The translations under genes and the position numbers were made by a program. Of a DNA stretch of 64,000 nt, positions 55,332 through 63,779 are shown piece after piece. The notes under the pieces are model-generated. The model saw only the letters and a program-made list of their open reading frames with translations. It made no database searches and was not told where the DNA came from. How positions within the stretch are numbered: the first letter of the stretch is position 1; each line of letters opens with the position of its first letter. Origin of the DNA: Cohnella phaseoli (GTDB taxonomy: Bacteria > Bacillota > Bacilli > Paenibacillales > Paenibacillaceae); NCBI RefSeq assembly GCF_003386235.1, contig NZ_QRDZ01000027.1:1-64000 (forward strand), written 5' to 3'.

Positions 55332-56117
55332 ATGGGGACTTCGTATAGATATTTGCATGTAGAGGAACGCGGCGACGTGCTGCTTGCGACCATTCGGCGG
55401 GAAGAGAAGCTGAACGCGATGAACGACGAGTTGATGGCGGAGTTGACCGATTGCTTCGAGGGGCTGCGGGAGCGGCCCGATATCAGGACGGTCGTACTCA
55501 CGGGGACCGGTAAAGGGTTCATGGCGGGGGCGGATATCGAAGGGTACGGCGGCTTCGACGTCGGCCAGTTTTTTGCGTTCCAGCAAAAAGGACGCGAGAT
55601 GTACCGCGCCATAGAGAGCTGTCCGCAGCCTGTCGTCGCGGCCGTTAACGGGTACGCGCTGGGGGGAGGCTTCGAGCTCGTCCTCTCCTGCGATCTGGTC
55701 GTTGCTTCGGAGAGGGCGAAATTCGGACTTCCGGAAGTCAAGCTGGGGCTTGTCCCGGGCGGAGGGGGCGTGCAGAAGCTCGCCCGTATCGTCGGTCCGT
55801 TCTTCGCGCGAGAACTGACGATGACAGGAAGGTTTGTCGCCGCGCAGGAAGGCAAAGCATTGGGCTTCGTTAACGAGGTGACGGAGCCTGACCGGCTGCT
55901 TGATGCCGCGCTTACGCTCGCGCGTACAATCGCGGATCAGGCCCCGCTGGCCGTGCAGGGCTTGAAGAGGCTTATTCATGATGGTAGGGATGCCAGCCTG
56001 GAGACGGCGCAGGCGTACGATCGCGCGTATCTCGCGAATTTGTTTCATAGCGAGGACGGGCGGGAAGGCATTGCGGCTTTCAGGGAAAAGCGGCCGGCGA
56101 AGTTCATTGGGCGGTAG
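55332..56117 (+). CDS. enoyl-CoA hydratase/isomerase (crotonase family)
   Basis: A 261-residue cytosolic crotonase. Both catalytic glutamates are present: E115 in LGGGFELVLSC and E135 in GLPEVKLGL, twenty residues apart as in true hydratases, and the oxyanion-hole loop is GFMAGADIEGYGG. So a water addition to, or elimination from, an enoyl-CoA is likely. First gene of a three-gene set with a CoA-transferase and an SBP-like gene. Its promoter matches that of the importer SBP gene, so its substrate is probably the CoA ester of the imported compound or a product of it. Confidence 0.9.
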   Translation: MGTSYRYLHVEERGDVLLATIRREEKLNAMNDELMAELTDCFEGLRERPDIRTVVLTGTGKGFMAGADIEGYGGFDVGQFFAFQQKGREMYRAIESCPQPVVAAVNGYALGGGFELVLSCDLVVASERAKFGLPEVKLGLVPGGGGVQKLARIVGPFFARELTMTGRFVAAQEGKALGFVNEVTEPDRLLDAALTLARTIADQAPLAVQGLKRLIHDGRDASLETAQAYDRAYLANLFHSEDGREGIAAFREKRPAKFIGR

Positions 56118-56235
56118 CCCCACGCGGCAAGGCGTCTTTAAGTGGAATCAACAACGATAGAGCTTCTACAGATCAATCGCGCCGGCGCGGAGCCCAAAGC
56201 CGAGCAGACTGCTGAAGCAACGAGGAGGAAACACG

Positions 56236-57423
56236 ATGGACAAGGCGCTTGAAGGCATTAAAATACTGGATTTCACGCATCTGCTGCAAGGACCGTTCGC
56301 AACGCAGATGTTCGGCGATCTCGGAGCGGACGTCATTAAAGTTGAACGTAAAAATACCGGGGACAGCTACCGGGCCTGGACGTTCCTGAAATATTGGGTC
56401 GGAGAGACGGAGTCCCCGTGTTACCTGGCCTTTAACCGGAACAAGCGGTCGCTGGCTCTGGATTTGAAGGCAGAGGAGACCAAGGAGATTATCTACAAGC
56501 TGGCGGCCGAGTGCGACATCGTCGTGGAAAACTTCCGTCCCGGCGTCATGCAGAAGCTCGGCTTCGGCTATGAAGACTTGAGGAAAATCAATCCGAGCAT
56601 TATCTATTGCTCCAGCACCGGCTACGGCCAGGACGGTCCGTACGCGGAACGACCCGGCCAGGATCTGATGATCCAGTCGCTAAGCGGTCTGACGACGTTG
56701 ACGGGCCGGCGCGAAGATCCGCCTATTCCGCTCGGCACGGGCATCGCCGATCAGCTCGGGGCGTACAACATCGTCTATGGTCTGCTTTCCGCGCTCTACT
56801 ACCGGGAGAGAACCGGCAAAGGCCAGAAGCTTGAAATCAACCTTTATCAATGTCTGCTGACGCATCAGCTTCAGGAGTTCGCCGTTACGCTGAATTCCGG
56901 CAAGCTGTTCGAGCGTCCGGGGTCCGGCATCGCCCATCCCGGACAGTCGGCGCCGTTCGGCATTTACAAGACGGCGGACGGGCACATGTGCATCTCCGTC
57001 AACCCGATCCCCGTGCTGGCCGAAGTGCTGGAGGACGACGGGCTGAACGCTTACGACGATCCGCAGATTCTTTACGATAAGCGAGACGAGGTGTTTTTCC
57101 GCATTCAGGCCAGCGTCGTGAAGCAGACGACCGCTTACTGGGTGGAGGAAATGCTGAAGCGGGACATGTGGGTATCCGAAGTGAAAAATCATCTGGAGGT
57201 TGAACAAGACCCGCAAGCGATTCATTTGGGCGCGTTCGCTTCCTACGAGCATCCGACAGCGGGATCGGTGCGGACAGTGAACATTCCGGTGAAATTCAGC
57301 GAAACTCCGGGAGACATTCGGCGTCACCCGCCGAGAATCGGGGAGCATAACGAGGAAATTTTACGCGAACTTGGGTACTCCGACGAAAAGATTGCGGAAT
57401 TGAAACGAGATGGCGTGCTGTAA
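56236..57423 (+). CDS. family III CoA-transferase (CaiB/BaiF type)
   Basis: A 395-residue CoA-transferase that moves CoA between carboxylic acids through an aspartyl-CoA intermediate. N-terminal ILDFTHLLQGPFATQMFGDLGADVIKVE is the family hallmark; the catalytic aspartate is D143 in RPGQDLMIQSLSG; NFRPGVMQKLG and HPGQSAPFGIYKTADG follow. AGGAGG stands seven bases before the ATG. Located 118 bases after the hydratase gene. Carnitine, formyl/oxalate and bile-acid enzymes are relatives; the acid here is unknown. Confidence 0.93.
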   Translation: MDKALEGIKILDFTHLLQGPFATQMFGDLGADVIKVERKNTGDSYRAWTFLKYWVGETESPCYLAFNRNKRSLALDLKAEETKEIIYKLAAECDIVVENFRPGVMQKLGFGYEDLRKINPSIIYCSSTGYGQDGPYAERPGQDLMIQSLSGLTTLTGRREDPPIPLGTGIADQLGAYNIVYGLLSALYYRERTGKGQKLEINLYQCLLTHQLQEFAVTLNSGKLFERPGSGIAHPGQSAPFGIYKTADGHMCISVNPIPVLAEVLEDDGLNAYDDPQILYDKRDEVFFRIQASVVKQTTAYWVEEMLKRDMWVSEVKNHLEVEQDPQAIHLGAFASYEHPTAGSVRTVNIPVKFSETPGDIRRHPPRIGEHNEEILRELGYSDEKIAELKRDGVL

Positions 57424-57475
57424 CCGGCGAACCGGCGAACCGGCAAACCGGCAAACCGGCACCGGCGAACGAAAG
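57422..57475. repeat. 8-bp tandem repeat AACCGGCG/A
   Basis: Units AACCGGCG (two), AACCGGCA (three) and a broken copy run head to tail from the stop codon of the CoA-transferase; a related copy is near 57520. Probably a slippage-prone spacer. Confidence 0.75.
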
Positions 57476-57576
57476 CGGCAAATCCGGATAACGGAAACAT
57501 TGTGCCCGCGCAAGGCCGGTAAACCGGCGAACGGAACCGGCCGAATGGACAATTAGCGGAACGGAGGACCGTTACA

Positions 57577-58743
57577 ATGGCAACACTAAGAGGGATGACT
57601 TGGGATCACGTCAGGGGGTATGCGCCGTTGGAGGCTGCGGCCGGGAAATTCGGAGAGAATCGGCCGGATTTCGAAATCGTATGGGATCGCCGTTCTTTAA
57701 AGGATTTCGGCGACTATCCGGTCGATGAGCTCGCCCGGCAATACGACATCATTATGATCGACCATCCGCATGTCGGCATCAGCTCCGGCCAGAACGTGCT
57801 CGTGCCTCTCGATGAAAGAATACCGGCAGCTTATTTGCAGGATCAAGAGATCAATTCTGCAGGACCCAGCCATCAAAGCTACAAGTGGGAGGGGCGGCAA
57901 TGGGCGCTTGCCGTCGACGCCGCCGCCCAGGTCGCAGCCTACCGACCCGACTTGCTAAGCGAAAGGGAAGTTCCGCGCACCTGGCAGCAGGTACGCGAGT
58001 TGGGTCGTTCCCGGCCCGGAGCGGTCGGCTGGCCGCTCTGCCCTACCGACGCGATGTGCAGCTTTTTGAGCCTGTGCGCAGGTAGCGACCCCGCCTTTTT
58101 CGACGAAAGAGTCGGGATCGACCCGGCCGTCGGAGAAGCGGCAGTCGCCCTGATTTTCGAGCTGCTGCCGCATCTGCATCCGACCTCGCTCGACTTCAAC
58201 CCGATCGGGATGTATGATCGGATGGCCGCCGGCAACGATATCGCTTACGTTCCGTGCGCATTCGGCTACACGAACTATGCCCGGAGGGGCTTTGCGCCGA
58301 AGCGGCTCCGCTTCGCCGACATTCCGGCGACCTCCCTGGAGCCGCGGGGCAGTCTGCTCGGCGGCGTCGGCATGGCCATATCGGCGTATTCGCCGCACAT
58401 TCAGCTGGCGGTCGAGTTTGCGATGTTCGTCGCAAGCGGGGACGCGCAGCGAACGCTTTACGTCGAGAACGGCGGCCAGCCCGGACATGCCGGAGCCTGG
58501 CGCGACGCGGCGGCGAACGCGACGTGCGGCGGCTTTTTCGCGGATACGACGCGCACGATGGAGTTCAGCTACGTACGGCCGCGCAATCCGGCTTTTCCAA
58601 GCTTCCAGGAGCAAGCCGGGGCGCTTCTGCACGAGGCGCTTCGAAAGCGCTCGGGAGGCGAAGCCATCGCCGCCTCCGGCGTCGTGCGGGCGATGAACCT
58701 CTTATATCGGGAATGCCTGGCCGCTCAAAACGCCTTCCGTTAA
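57577..58743 (+). CDS. solute-binding-protein-like protein without signal peptide
   Basis: A 388-residue protein with the family 1 SBP fold (LRGMTWDHVRGYAPLEAAA, NRPDFEIVWDRRSL, YDIIMIDHPHVG, GRQWALAVDAAAQVAAYRPDLL, GGVGMAISAYSPH). It begins MATLRGMTWDH: no hydrophobic segment, no lipobox, no Tat motif, and AACGGAGG marks this start, so it should stay in the cytosol. It is third after the hydratase and CoA-transferase genes and just ahead of a complete importer that has its own normal SBP. It may sense or present the imported ligand inside the cell, or have become an enzyme subunit. Unusual; function unknown. Confidence 0.85.
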   Translation: MATLRGMTWDHVRGYAPLEAAAGKFGENRPDFEIVWDRRSLKDFGDYPVDELARQYDIIMIDHPHVGISSGQNVLVPLDERIPAAYLQDQEINSAGPSHQSYKWEGRQWALAVDAAAQVAAYRPDLLSEREVPRTWQQVRELGRSRPGAVGWPLCPTDAMCSFLSLCAGSDPAFFDERVGIDPAVGEAAVALIFELLPHLHPTSLDFNPIGMYDRMAAGNDIAYVPCAFGYTNYARRGFAPKRLRFADIPATSLEPRGSLLGGVGMAISAYSPHIQLAVEFAMFVASGDAQRTLYVENGGQPGHAGAWRDAAANATCGGFFADTTRTMEFSYVRPRNPAFPSFQEQAGALLHEALRKRSGGEAIAASGVVRAMNLLYRECLAAQNAFR

Positions 58744-58754
58744 AACTAGCTAAA

Positions 58755-58825
58755 GTTTCGTTATCGATGTTAAATCCCCGTTATATCTTGTCGGGGGCCG
58801 CGCCTTTATCATGAAATTGTAAACC
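58755..58825 (+). promoter_or_regulatory. promoter B of the system-3 regulon (importer)
   Basis: Counterpart of 55231-55301. CGTTAT at 58759-58764 and again at 58779-58784 gives a perfect 20-base direct repeat; the -10 is TATCAT (58807-58812). The ATG at 58850 follows by 37 bases. Confidence 0.7.
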
Positions 58826-58849
58826 ACATCTCTTCTAGGGGGTTCACCT

Positions 58850-60202
58850 ATGAAAAAGAAGTACATCGGAGCGGGCGCCGCACTAATTGTAACCGCTAGC
58901 ATAATGGCGGGGTGCGGCGGCAACTCTTCGCCAGGGGCTTCGTCGCCCGCGGCCAGTCAAGCGCCGGCAGCCTCGTCCGCATCGAGCGGAACGGATAAAC
59001 CGTTCGCGGGACAGACGGTTACGCTGGTTACGGCCAACCATCCTTGGTCGGATGCGATCACGCCCCTGCTGCCGGAATTCGAGGCGGCCACGGGCATTAA
59101 GGTCAAGGTGGAAAATTACTTCGAGGACCAGCTGACGCAGAAGCTGACCGTTCAATTCACGGCGGGCTCGGAAACCCCGGACGTCTTCATGTACCGTCCG
59201 CTCCAGGACGGCCAGCTGTTCTTCAAGAACGGCTGGGTGGCGCCGCTCGACGATTACGCGCATAAAGACGCCGAGTACGACTTCGCGGATATCTCCGCGT
59301 CGGCGGTCAATACGACGACGATCGACGGCAAGCTCGCCGGCATCCCGATCATTACGGAACGCGGCGTGCTCTACTACCGCAAGGACCTGCTGGAGCAGGC
59401 GAACATCCCGGTGCCGAAGACGATGGATGAACTCGTCGAAGCGGCCAAGAAGCTGCACAATCCAAGCGCGGAGATGTACGGTTTCGTAGCGCGGGGGCAG
59501 CGCTCTCCGCTCGTGACGCAGCTTGCTTCGTACATCTTCTCCGAGGGCGGGGACTACATTACGGACGGCAAAGCGTCCATCAATACGCCGGAAGCCGTGA
59601 AGGCCATGACGACTTACGGCAACTTGCTGAAGGATTCGGGGCCTCCGGGGGTTCTGAACATGTCCTGGCCGCAAGCGTTCGGCATCTTCGCTCAGGGCAA
59701 AGTCGCGTTCCTGACGGACGCGGATTCGCTGTACACGAACGCGACGGATCCGGAGAAATCGACGATCAGCGACAAAGTCGGCTTCGCCTTGTTCCCGGCG
59801 GGAGCCGCCGGCTCCAGGCCGGTTAACGTAACGGCTTGGGCGCTCTCGATCAACGAAAGATCGAAGAACAAGGACGCGGCTTGGGAGCTTATCCAATGGG
59901 CGACCAATAAGGAGAACGTGCTGAAGGCGCAGCAAAAAGGCAATCCGGGCGCCCGGACGTCCGTCTGGGACAATCCGGAGGGTTCGAAGTCGTTCCCGGA
60001 AGAGCTGGTGCCGATCATCAAGGAATCGATGCAGAACGGCGTCGGCCACGACCGTCCGGTCGTCGTCAGCGTAGGCGAAGCCCGAGACGCCGTAGGAGAA
60101 GTCGTTATGAAGGTCATTACCGGCGAGACGGACGTGCAAGGGGCGGCCGACAAGGCGAACGCCAATCTGCAGGCCATCATCGACAAAGACAGCAGGAGAT
60201 AA
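58850..60202 (+). CDS. solute-binding lipoprotein, system 3
   Basis: A 450-residue family 1 binding lipoprotein. Signal MKKKYIGAGAALIVTASI and lipobox MAGCGG with the acylated cysteine at 22, then a Ser/Ala/Pro linker. Core motifs: LLPEFEAATGIKVKVENYFEDQLTQKL, TPDVFMYRPLQDGQLF, LAGIPIITERGVLYYRKDLLEQ and SWPQAFGIFAQGKVAFLTDAD. AGGGGG precedes the ATG. First gene of the importer transcript. Its fold class is that of sugar-binding proteins, but the CoA genes beside it argue for an acid or sugar-acid ligand. Confidence 0.94.
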   Translation: MKKKYIGAGAALIVTASIMAGCGGNSSPGASSPAASQAPAASSASSGTDKPFAGQTVTLVTANHPWSDAITPLLPEFEAATGIKVKVENYFEDQLTQKLTVQFTAGSETPDVFMYRPLQDGQLFFKNGWVAPLDDYAHKDAEYDFADISASAVNTTTIDGKLAGIPIITERGVLYYRKDLLEQANIPVPKTMDELVEAAKKLHNPSAEMYGFVARGQRSPLVTQLASYIFSEGGDYITDGKASINTPEAVKAMTTYGNLLKDSGPPGVLNMSWPQAFGIFAQGKVAFLTDADSLYTNATDPEKSTISDKVGFALFPAGAAGSRPVNVTAWALSINERSKNKDAAWELIQWATNKENVLKAQQKGNPGARTSVWDNPEGSKSFPEELVPIIKESMQNGVGHDRPVVVSVGEARDAVGEVVMKVITGETDVQGAADKANANLQAIIDKDSRR

Positions 60203-60293
60203 CCGCGATCGACCCGCATGAACCGCCGCCGATTCCGGGCCGCCCGCCGAGGGCGGACGGTCCGGGAAAGGCTTTTGGAAAGGATGATACGCA

Positions 60294-61172
60294 ATGGGTT
60301 ATAATTGGATTAATCGCAACTTGAAATGGCTGTACATCCTGCCCGCGCTTGTTTTCGTGCTCGTCATGATGCTGTTCCCGATCGGTTACACGGTATGGAT
60401 CAGCTTTTACGAGTGGAGTATGTCCGCCATAACGCCGCCCGCTTTCGTGGGCCTCGATAACTACATTTCCATGTTCAAGGACGAGCGGTTCTTGGACTCC
60501 GTATTCAATACGTTTTATTTCACGGCAGTCGCCTTGGCCGCTGAGATGGTACTGGGCCTGGCGATCGCGGTTCTGTTCAATCGTTCCTTCAAGGGGAAAA
60601 ATATCGCGAAGACGCTGTTTCTGCTCCCGATGGTCGCTACTCCTGTAGCGATGGGCCTCGTCTGGATGCTCATTTACGAGCCGACGATCGGCGCCGCGAA
60701 CACGATTCTGAAATCGATCGGCCTAGAGCCGCAGCTATATCTCGCGTCCATGACGCAGGTCGTTCCTTCGCTTATCGTCGTCGACGTATGGCAGTGGACG
60801 CCGATGGTCGCGCTCATTCTGATGGCGGGATTGTCGACGCTGCCCACCGACCCGTACGAATCGGCGGACGTGGACGGAGCATCCGCTTGGCAGAAGTTCG
60901 TGCATATCACCTTGCCGCTGCTTAAGCCGACGATTATTATCGCGCTGATGCTGCGTCTGATCGACGTGCTCAAGACGTTCGACATCATTTACGCCACGAC
61001 GCAGGGCGGACCGAATTTCAAATCGGAGACGCTAAACATCTACGGTTACGTGCTCGGCTTCCAATACTTCAAGCTCGGCTCCGCTTCCGCGCTGCTGGTC
61101 ATCTTCTTCCTGATCGTCATGGCCCTTACGCTGCTGCTGATCTGGATGAAGAAACGATTGGAGGCGGAATGA
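60294..61172 (+). CDS. ABC permease, MalF type, system 3
   Basis: A 292-residue CUT1 permease with six helices. EAA loop DPYESADVDGASAWQKFVHITLPLLKP; N-terminal WLYILPALVFVLVMMLFPIGYTVWISF is typical of UgpA/MalF-like subunits. AAAGG stands upstream of the ATG. It overlaps the next permease by four bases. Confidence 0.94.
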   Translation: MGYNWINRNLKWLYILPALVFVLVMMLFPIGYTVWISFYEWSMSAITPPAFVGLDNYISMFKDERFLDSVFNTFYFTAVALAAEMVLGLAIAVLFNRSFKGKNIAKTLFLLPMVATPVAMGLVWMLIYEPTIGAANTILKSIGLEPQLYLASMTQVVPSLIVVDVWQWTPMVALILMAGLSTLPTDPYESADVDGASAWQKFVHITLPLLKPTIIIALMLRLIDVLKTFDIIYATTQGGPNFKSETLNIYGYVLGFQYFKLGSASALLVIFFLIVMALTLLLIWMKKRLEAE

Positions 61173-61993
61173 GAATGCTGACCAAGAAAAAAGCGAAAAA
61201 CGCGACGTTGACCGGTCTGACCGTACTCGTCCTGCTCGTGTTCGTCTTTCCGTTCGTCTGGATGCTGCTCGCCTCCTTCAAAACGCAGGCGCAGATTATG
61301 TCCAACTCCCAGACGTTCGTGTTTACTCCGACGGCGGATAATTATGTGAACGTTTTCCAGCAATACGACTTTCTGAAATACATCGTCAACAGCATGATCG
61401 TGGCCGTCGTCTCGACGCTGCTGTCACTGTTGCTCGGATTGCCTGCCGCCTATTCGATCGCCAAGTACAAGCTGCAGGGTCTCGGTCTCGTCATTCTCGT
61501 CGCGAGAATCGTGCCGGGCATCTCGTTCCTGATACCTTGGTATATTATTTTCTCGAAGCTGCGTTTGGTAGATTCCTATGCAGCGCTCGTGTTGAGCCAC
61601 ATGCTCGTAGGACTGCCGTTTATCGTCTGGATCATGATCTCGTTCTTCGAGAAGCTTCCGCACGAGGTGGAAGAGGCCGGCGCCATCGACGGCTGCTCGC
61701 CTCATCAGGTTTTTCGCCGCATTGTGCTGCCGATGTCGGGAGCGGGCATCATCACGTCGTCGCTGCTGAGCTTTATTTTCTCTTGGAACAACTTCATGTT
61801 CTCGATCATTCTGGCCGGCGACAAGACGAAAACATTACCAATTGCCGTATTCAACTTTATGTCCTACGCTGAGATTAACTGGGGCGGATTGATGGCGGCC
61901 GCGTGCATCATCACCCTCCCCGTGCTTGTAATCGCGTTGATCGCCCAGCGCTACGTCGTCAGCGGTCTCTCCGCGGGTGCCGTTAAAGGGTAA
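61169..61993 (+). CDS. ABC permease, MalG type, system 3
   Basis: A 274-residue CUT1 permease starting in the stop codon of its partner (an ATG at 61175 is also possible). Six helices; EAA loop EVEEAGAIDGCSPHQVFRRIVLP; ends VVSGLSAGAVKG. No ATPase gene follows; a kinase gene begins 27 bases later. Confidence 0.94.
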   Translation: MRMLTKKKAKNATLTGLTVLVLLVFVFPFVWMLLASFKTQAQIMSNSQTFVFTPTADNYVNVFQQYDFLKYIVNSMIVAVVSTLLSLLLGLPAAYSIAKYKLQGLGLVILVARIVPGISFLIPWYIIFSKLRLVDSYAALVLSHMLVGLPFIVWIMISFFEKLPHEVEEAGAIDGCSPHQVFRRIVLPMSGAGIITSSLLSFIFSWNNFMFSIILAGDKTKTLPIAVFNFMSYAEINWGGLMAAACIITLPVLVIALIAQRYVVSGLSAGAVKG

Positions 61994-62019
61994 CGGAGGA
62001 GGGCGGGAAAGGAGAGCGA

Positions 62020-63744
62020 ATGTTCAAGCTTACCACTTTTCGCAAAATCGTTCTTCTGCTCTTCCTTCTTCTGCTGCCGATTCTGGTTTTGTACAGCGTT
62101 TCCACGAACACGAGCACGGAGGTCGTGCGCAAGCAAATCGAGACGACGAACCTGAACCAATTGACCTTTCTTATGAACCAACTGGATACGAATATCGAGC
62201 AGCTATCCATGTTTCCTGTGCTGCTCAGCTACGACCCGTATATTCGCGAATTTCTCGACCGTCGTCCGCCCTTGGAGTTCGACGCGCGAAACGCGGAATA
62301 CCGAATCATCGAGAAGCTAAGCCTGCAAAGCGTGTCCAACGGGTGGAAAAACGACTTGACCGTCATTATCCCCCGCGAGAAGCGAGCGATTTCGTCCAAT
62401 ATTTTTCTGCTGGAAAGCGATCAGGATATGACGGGGCCGATCTATACCCGCTGGACATATAGTCTGGAAGAGGCGGGCGGCAAAACCGAGCGTTATTTCG
62501 TGCACGAGATCGGAGAGCCCGCGAAGGCGGAACGCAAGGAGGCGGCTCAAGCTGTGTTCCGCGTCCGCTTCACGACGGCCAATATGACTGCGATGCTGGA
62601 CGCGTACAAGAACGGCAAAAACAACGATCCGTTCCTGTACGTGCCCGGCGAACAGCCCGTTCTGAACGGCACCTCGTCCGCGGAGAAAGCGGAGCAGCTG
62701 ATCGGCTTGCTTGAGGGAGAGCTGGACAAGGAGCCGGAAACCGGACAGCGTCTGGTCGAGCTCGGCGGCGAACAGCATCTTGTCAGCTATGTGAAGTCGC
62801 GGCAGCTCGGCTGGTATCTCGTCGACTATACGCCGTATCAGAGCGTCATTACGCCGATAACGGAGCAGAGGAACTTTTTCTACGTGATTATCGGATTGCT
62901 GCTCGTGCTGGCCGTGGGCGCATCGTTCCTGCTCTATCGGAACGTCCAGCGTCCGCTCGGGAAGCTGATCGGGAGCGTTCAGCGGATCAAGCGGGGAGAC
63001 TACTCGGCGCGCATCGATTATCTGGCCAAAAACGAATTCGACTATCTCATTTTCCAATTCAACGAAATGTCCGACCAAATTCAATTGCTGATCGAGGACG
63101 TCTACGCGGAGAAGCTGAGGTCCCGAGAGGCGACGCTGAAGCAGCTACAGTCGCAGATCAACCCGCATTTTCTATACAACTCGCTGTTCTTCATCATCAA
63201 TTCGGCGGAGATGAACGATCGGCAGGCGGTCGTTGAAATGTCCCAGAACTTGGCGGAGTATTACCGTTACGCGACAAGGGTCGAAAATCAATCCGTGGCG
63301 CTTGAGGATGAGCTGGAGCTCGTTCGCAACTACTTGATGATTCAGAACCTGCGGATGGGCAGAGTGCAGTTCGAGATCGACGTACCCGAGAAAATGCTGG
63401 ATTTGGAGCTGCCGAGACTGATTCTGCAGCCGATTGTGGAGAATGCGATCGTGCACGGGGTGGAGAAGTCGCCAGAAGGCGGCATGATTACGATTACGGG
63501 CAAGCAGGACGACAGGTACAACATGATTTTCGTGCAGGACGACGGACCGGGGATGGAGCCTCAACGGCTTCGCGACCTGCAAGCCGAGCTGGCGCAGCCG
63601 ATGTCGGAGGAAGTCGGTTGCGGCACGTGGAACGTACATCGCCGGCTGCAGTACCGGTTCGGCGGACAATCGGGACTCGTATTCGAGCAACTGCCGATGG
63701 GCGGCTTGTGCGTTACCATCAAGTGGACGCGCAGCGATGTCTGA
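62020..63744 (+). CDS. YesM-type sensor histidine kinase, system 3
   Basis: A 574-residue kinase. Helices at about 8-30 and 285-305 flank a Cache-like sensor. HAMP (RPLGKLIGSVQRIKRGDYSA), then H383 in INPHFLYNSLF, LQPIVENAIVHGV, and DDGPGMEP. AAAGGAG precedes the ATG. With the regulator that runs off the window it is the natural control of both system-3 promoters. Confidence 0.94.
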   Translation: MFKLTTFRKIVLLLFLLLLPILVLYSVSTNTSTEVVRKQIETTNLNQLTFLMNQLDTNIEQLSMFPVLLSYDPYIREFLDRRPPLEFDARNAEYRIIEKLSLQSVSNGWKNDLTVIIPREKRAISSNIFLLESDQDMTGPIYTRWTYSLEEAGGKTERYFVHEIGEPAKAERKEAAQAVFRVRFTTANMTAMLDAYKNGKNNDPFLYVPGEQPVLNGTSSAEKAEQLIGLLEGELDKEPETGQRLVELGGEQHLVSYVKSRQLGWYLVDYTPYQSVITPITEQRNFFYVIIGLLLVLAVGASFLLYRNVQRPLGKLIGSVQRIKRGDYSARIDYLAKNEFDYLIFQFNEMSDQIQLLIEDVYAEKLRSREATLKQLQSQINPHFLYNSLFFIINSAEMNDRQAVVEMSQNLAEYYRYATRVENQSVALEDELELVRNYLMIQNLRMGRVQFEIDVPEKMLDLELPRLILQPIVENAIVHGVEKSPEGGMITITGKQDDRYNMIFVQDDGPGMEPQRLRDLQAELAQPMSEEVGCGTWNVHRRLQYRFGGQSGLVFEQLPMGGLCVTIKWTRSDV

Positions 63745-63779
63745 AGCCGGCAAAGCCATCCAGAAGAGGGGGCCGAACG

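Noticed and set aside
58883-60139. 418-residue minus-strand frame opposite the system-3 SBP gene
   Set aside because: Shadow frame with no recognisable domain; the plus-strand gene is clear.
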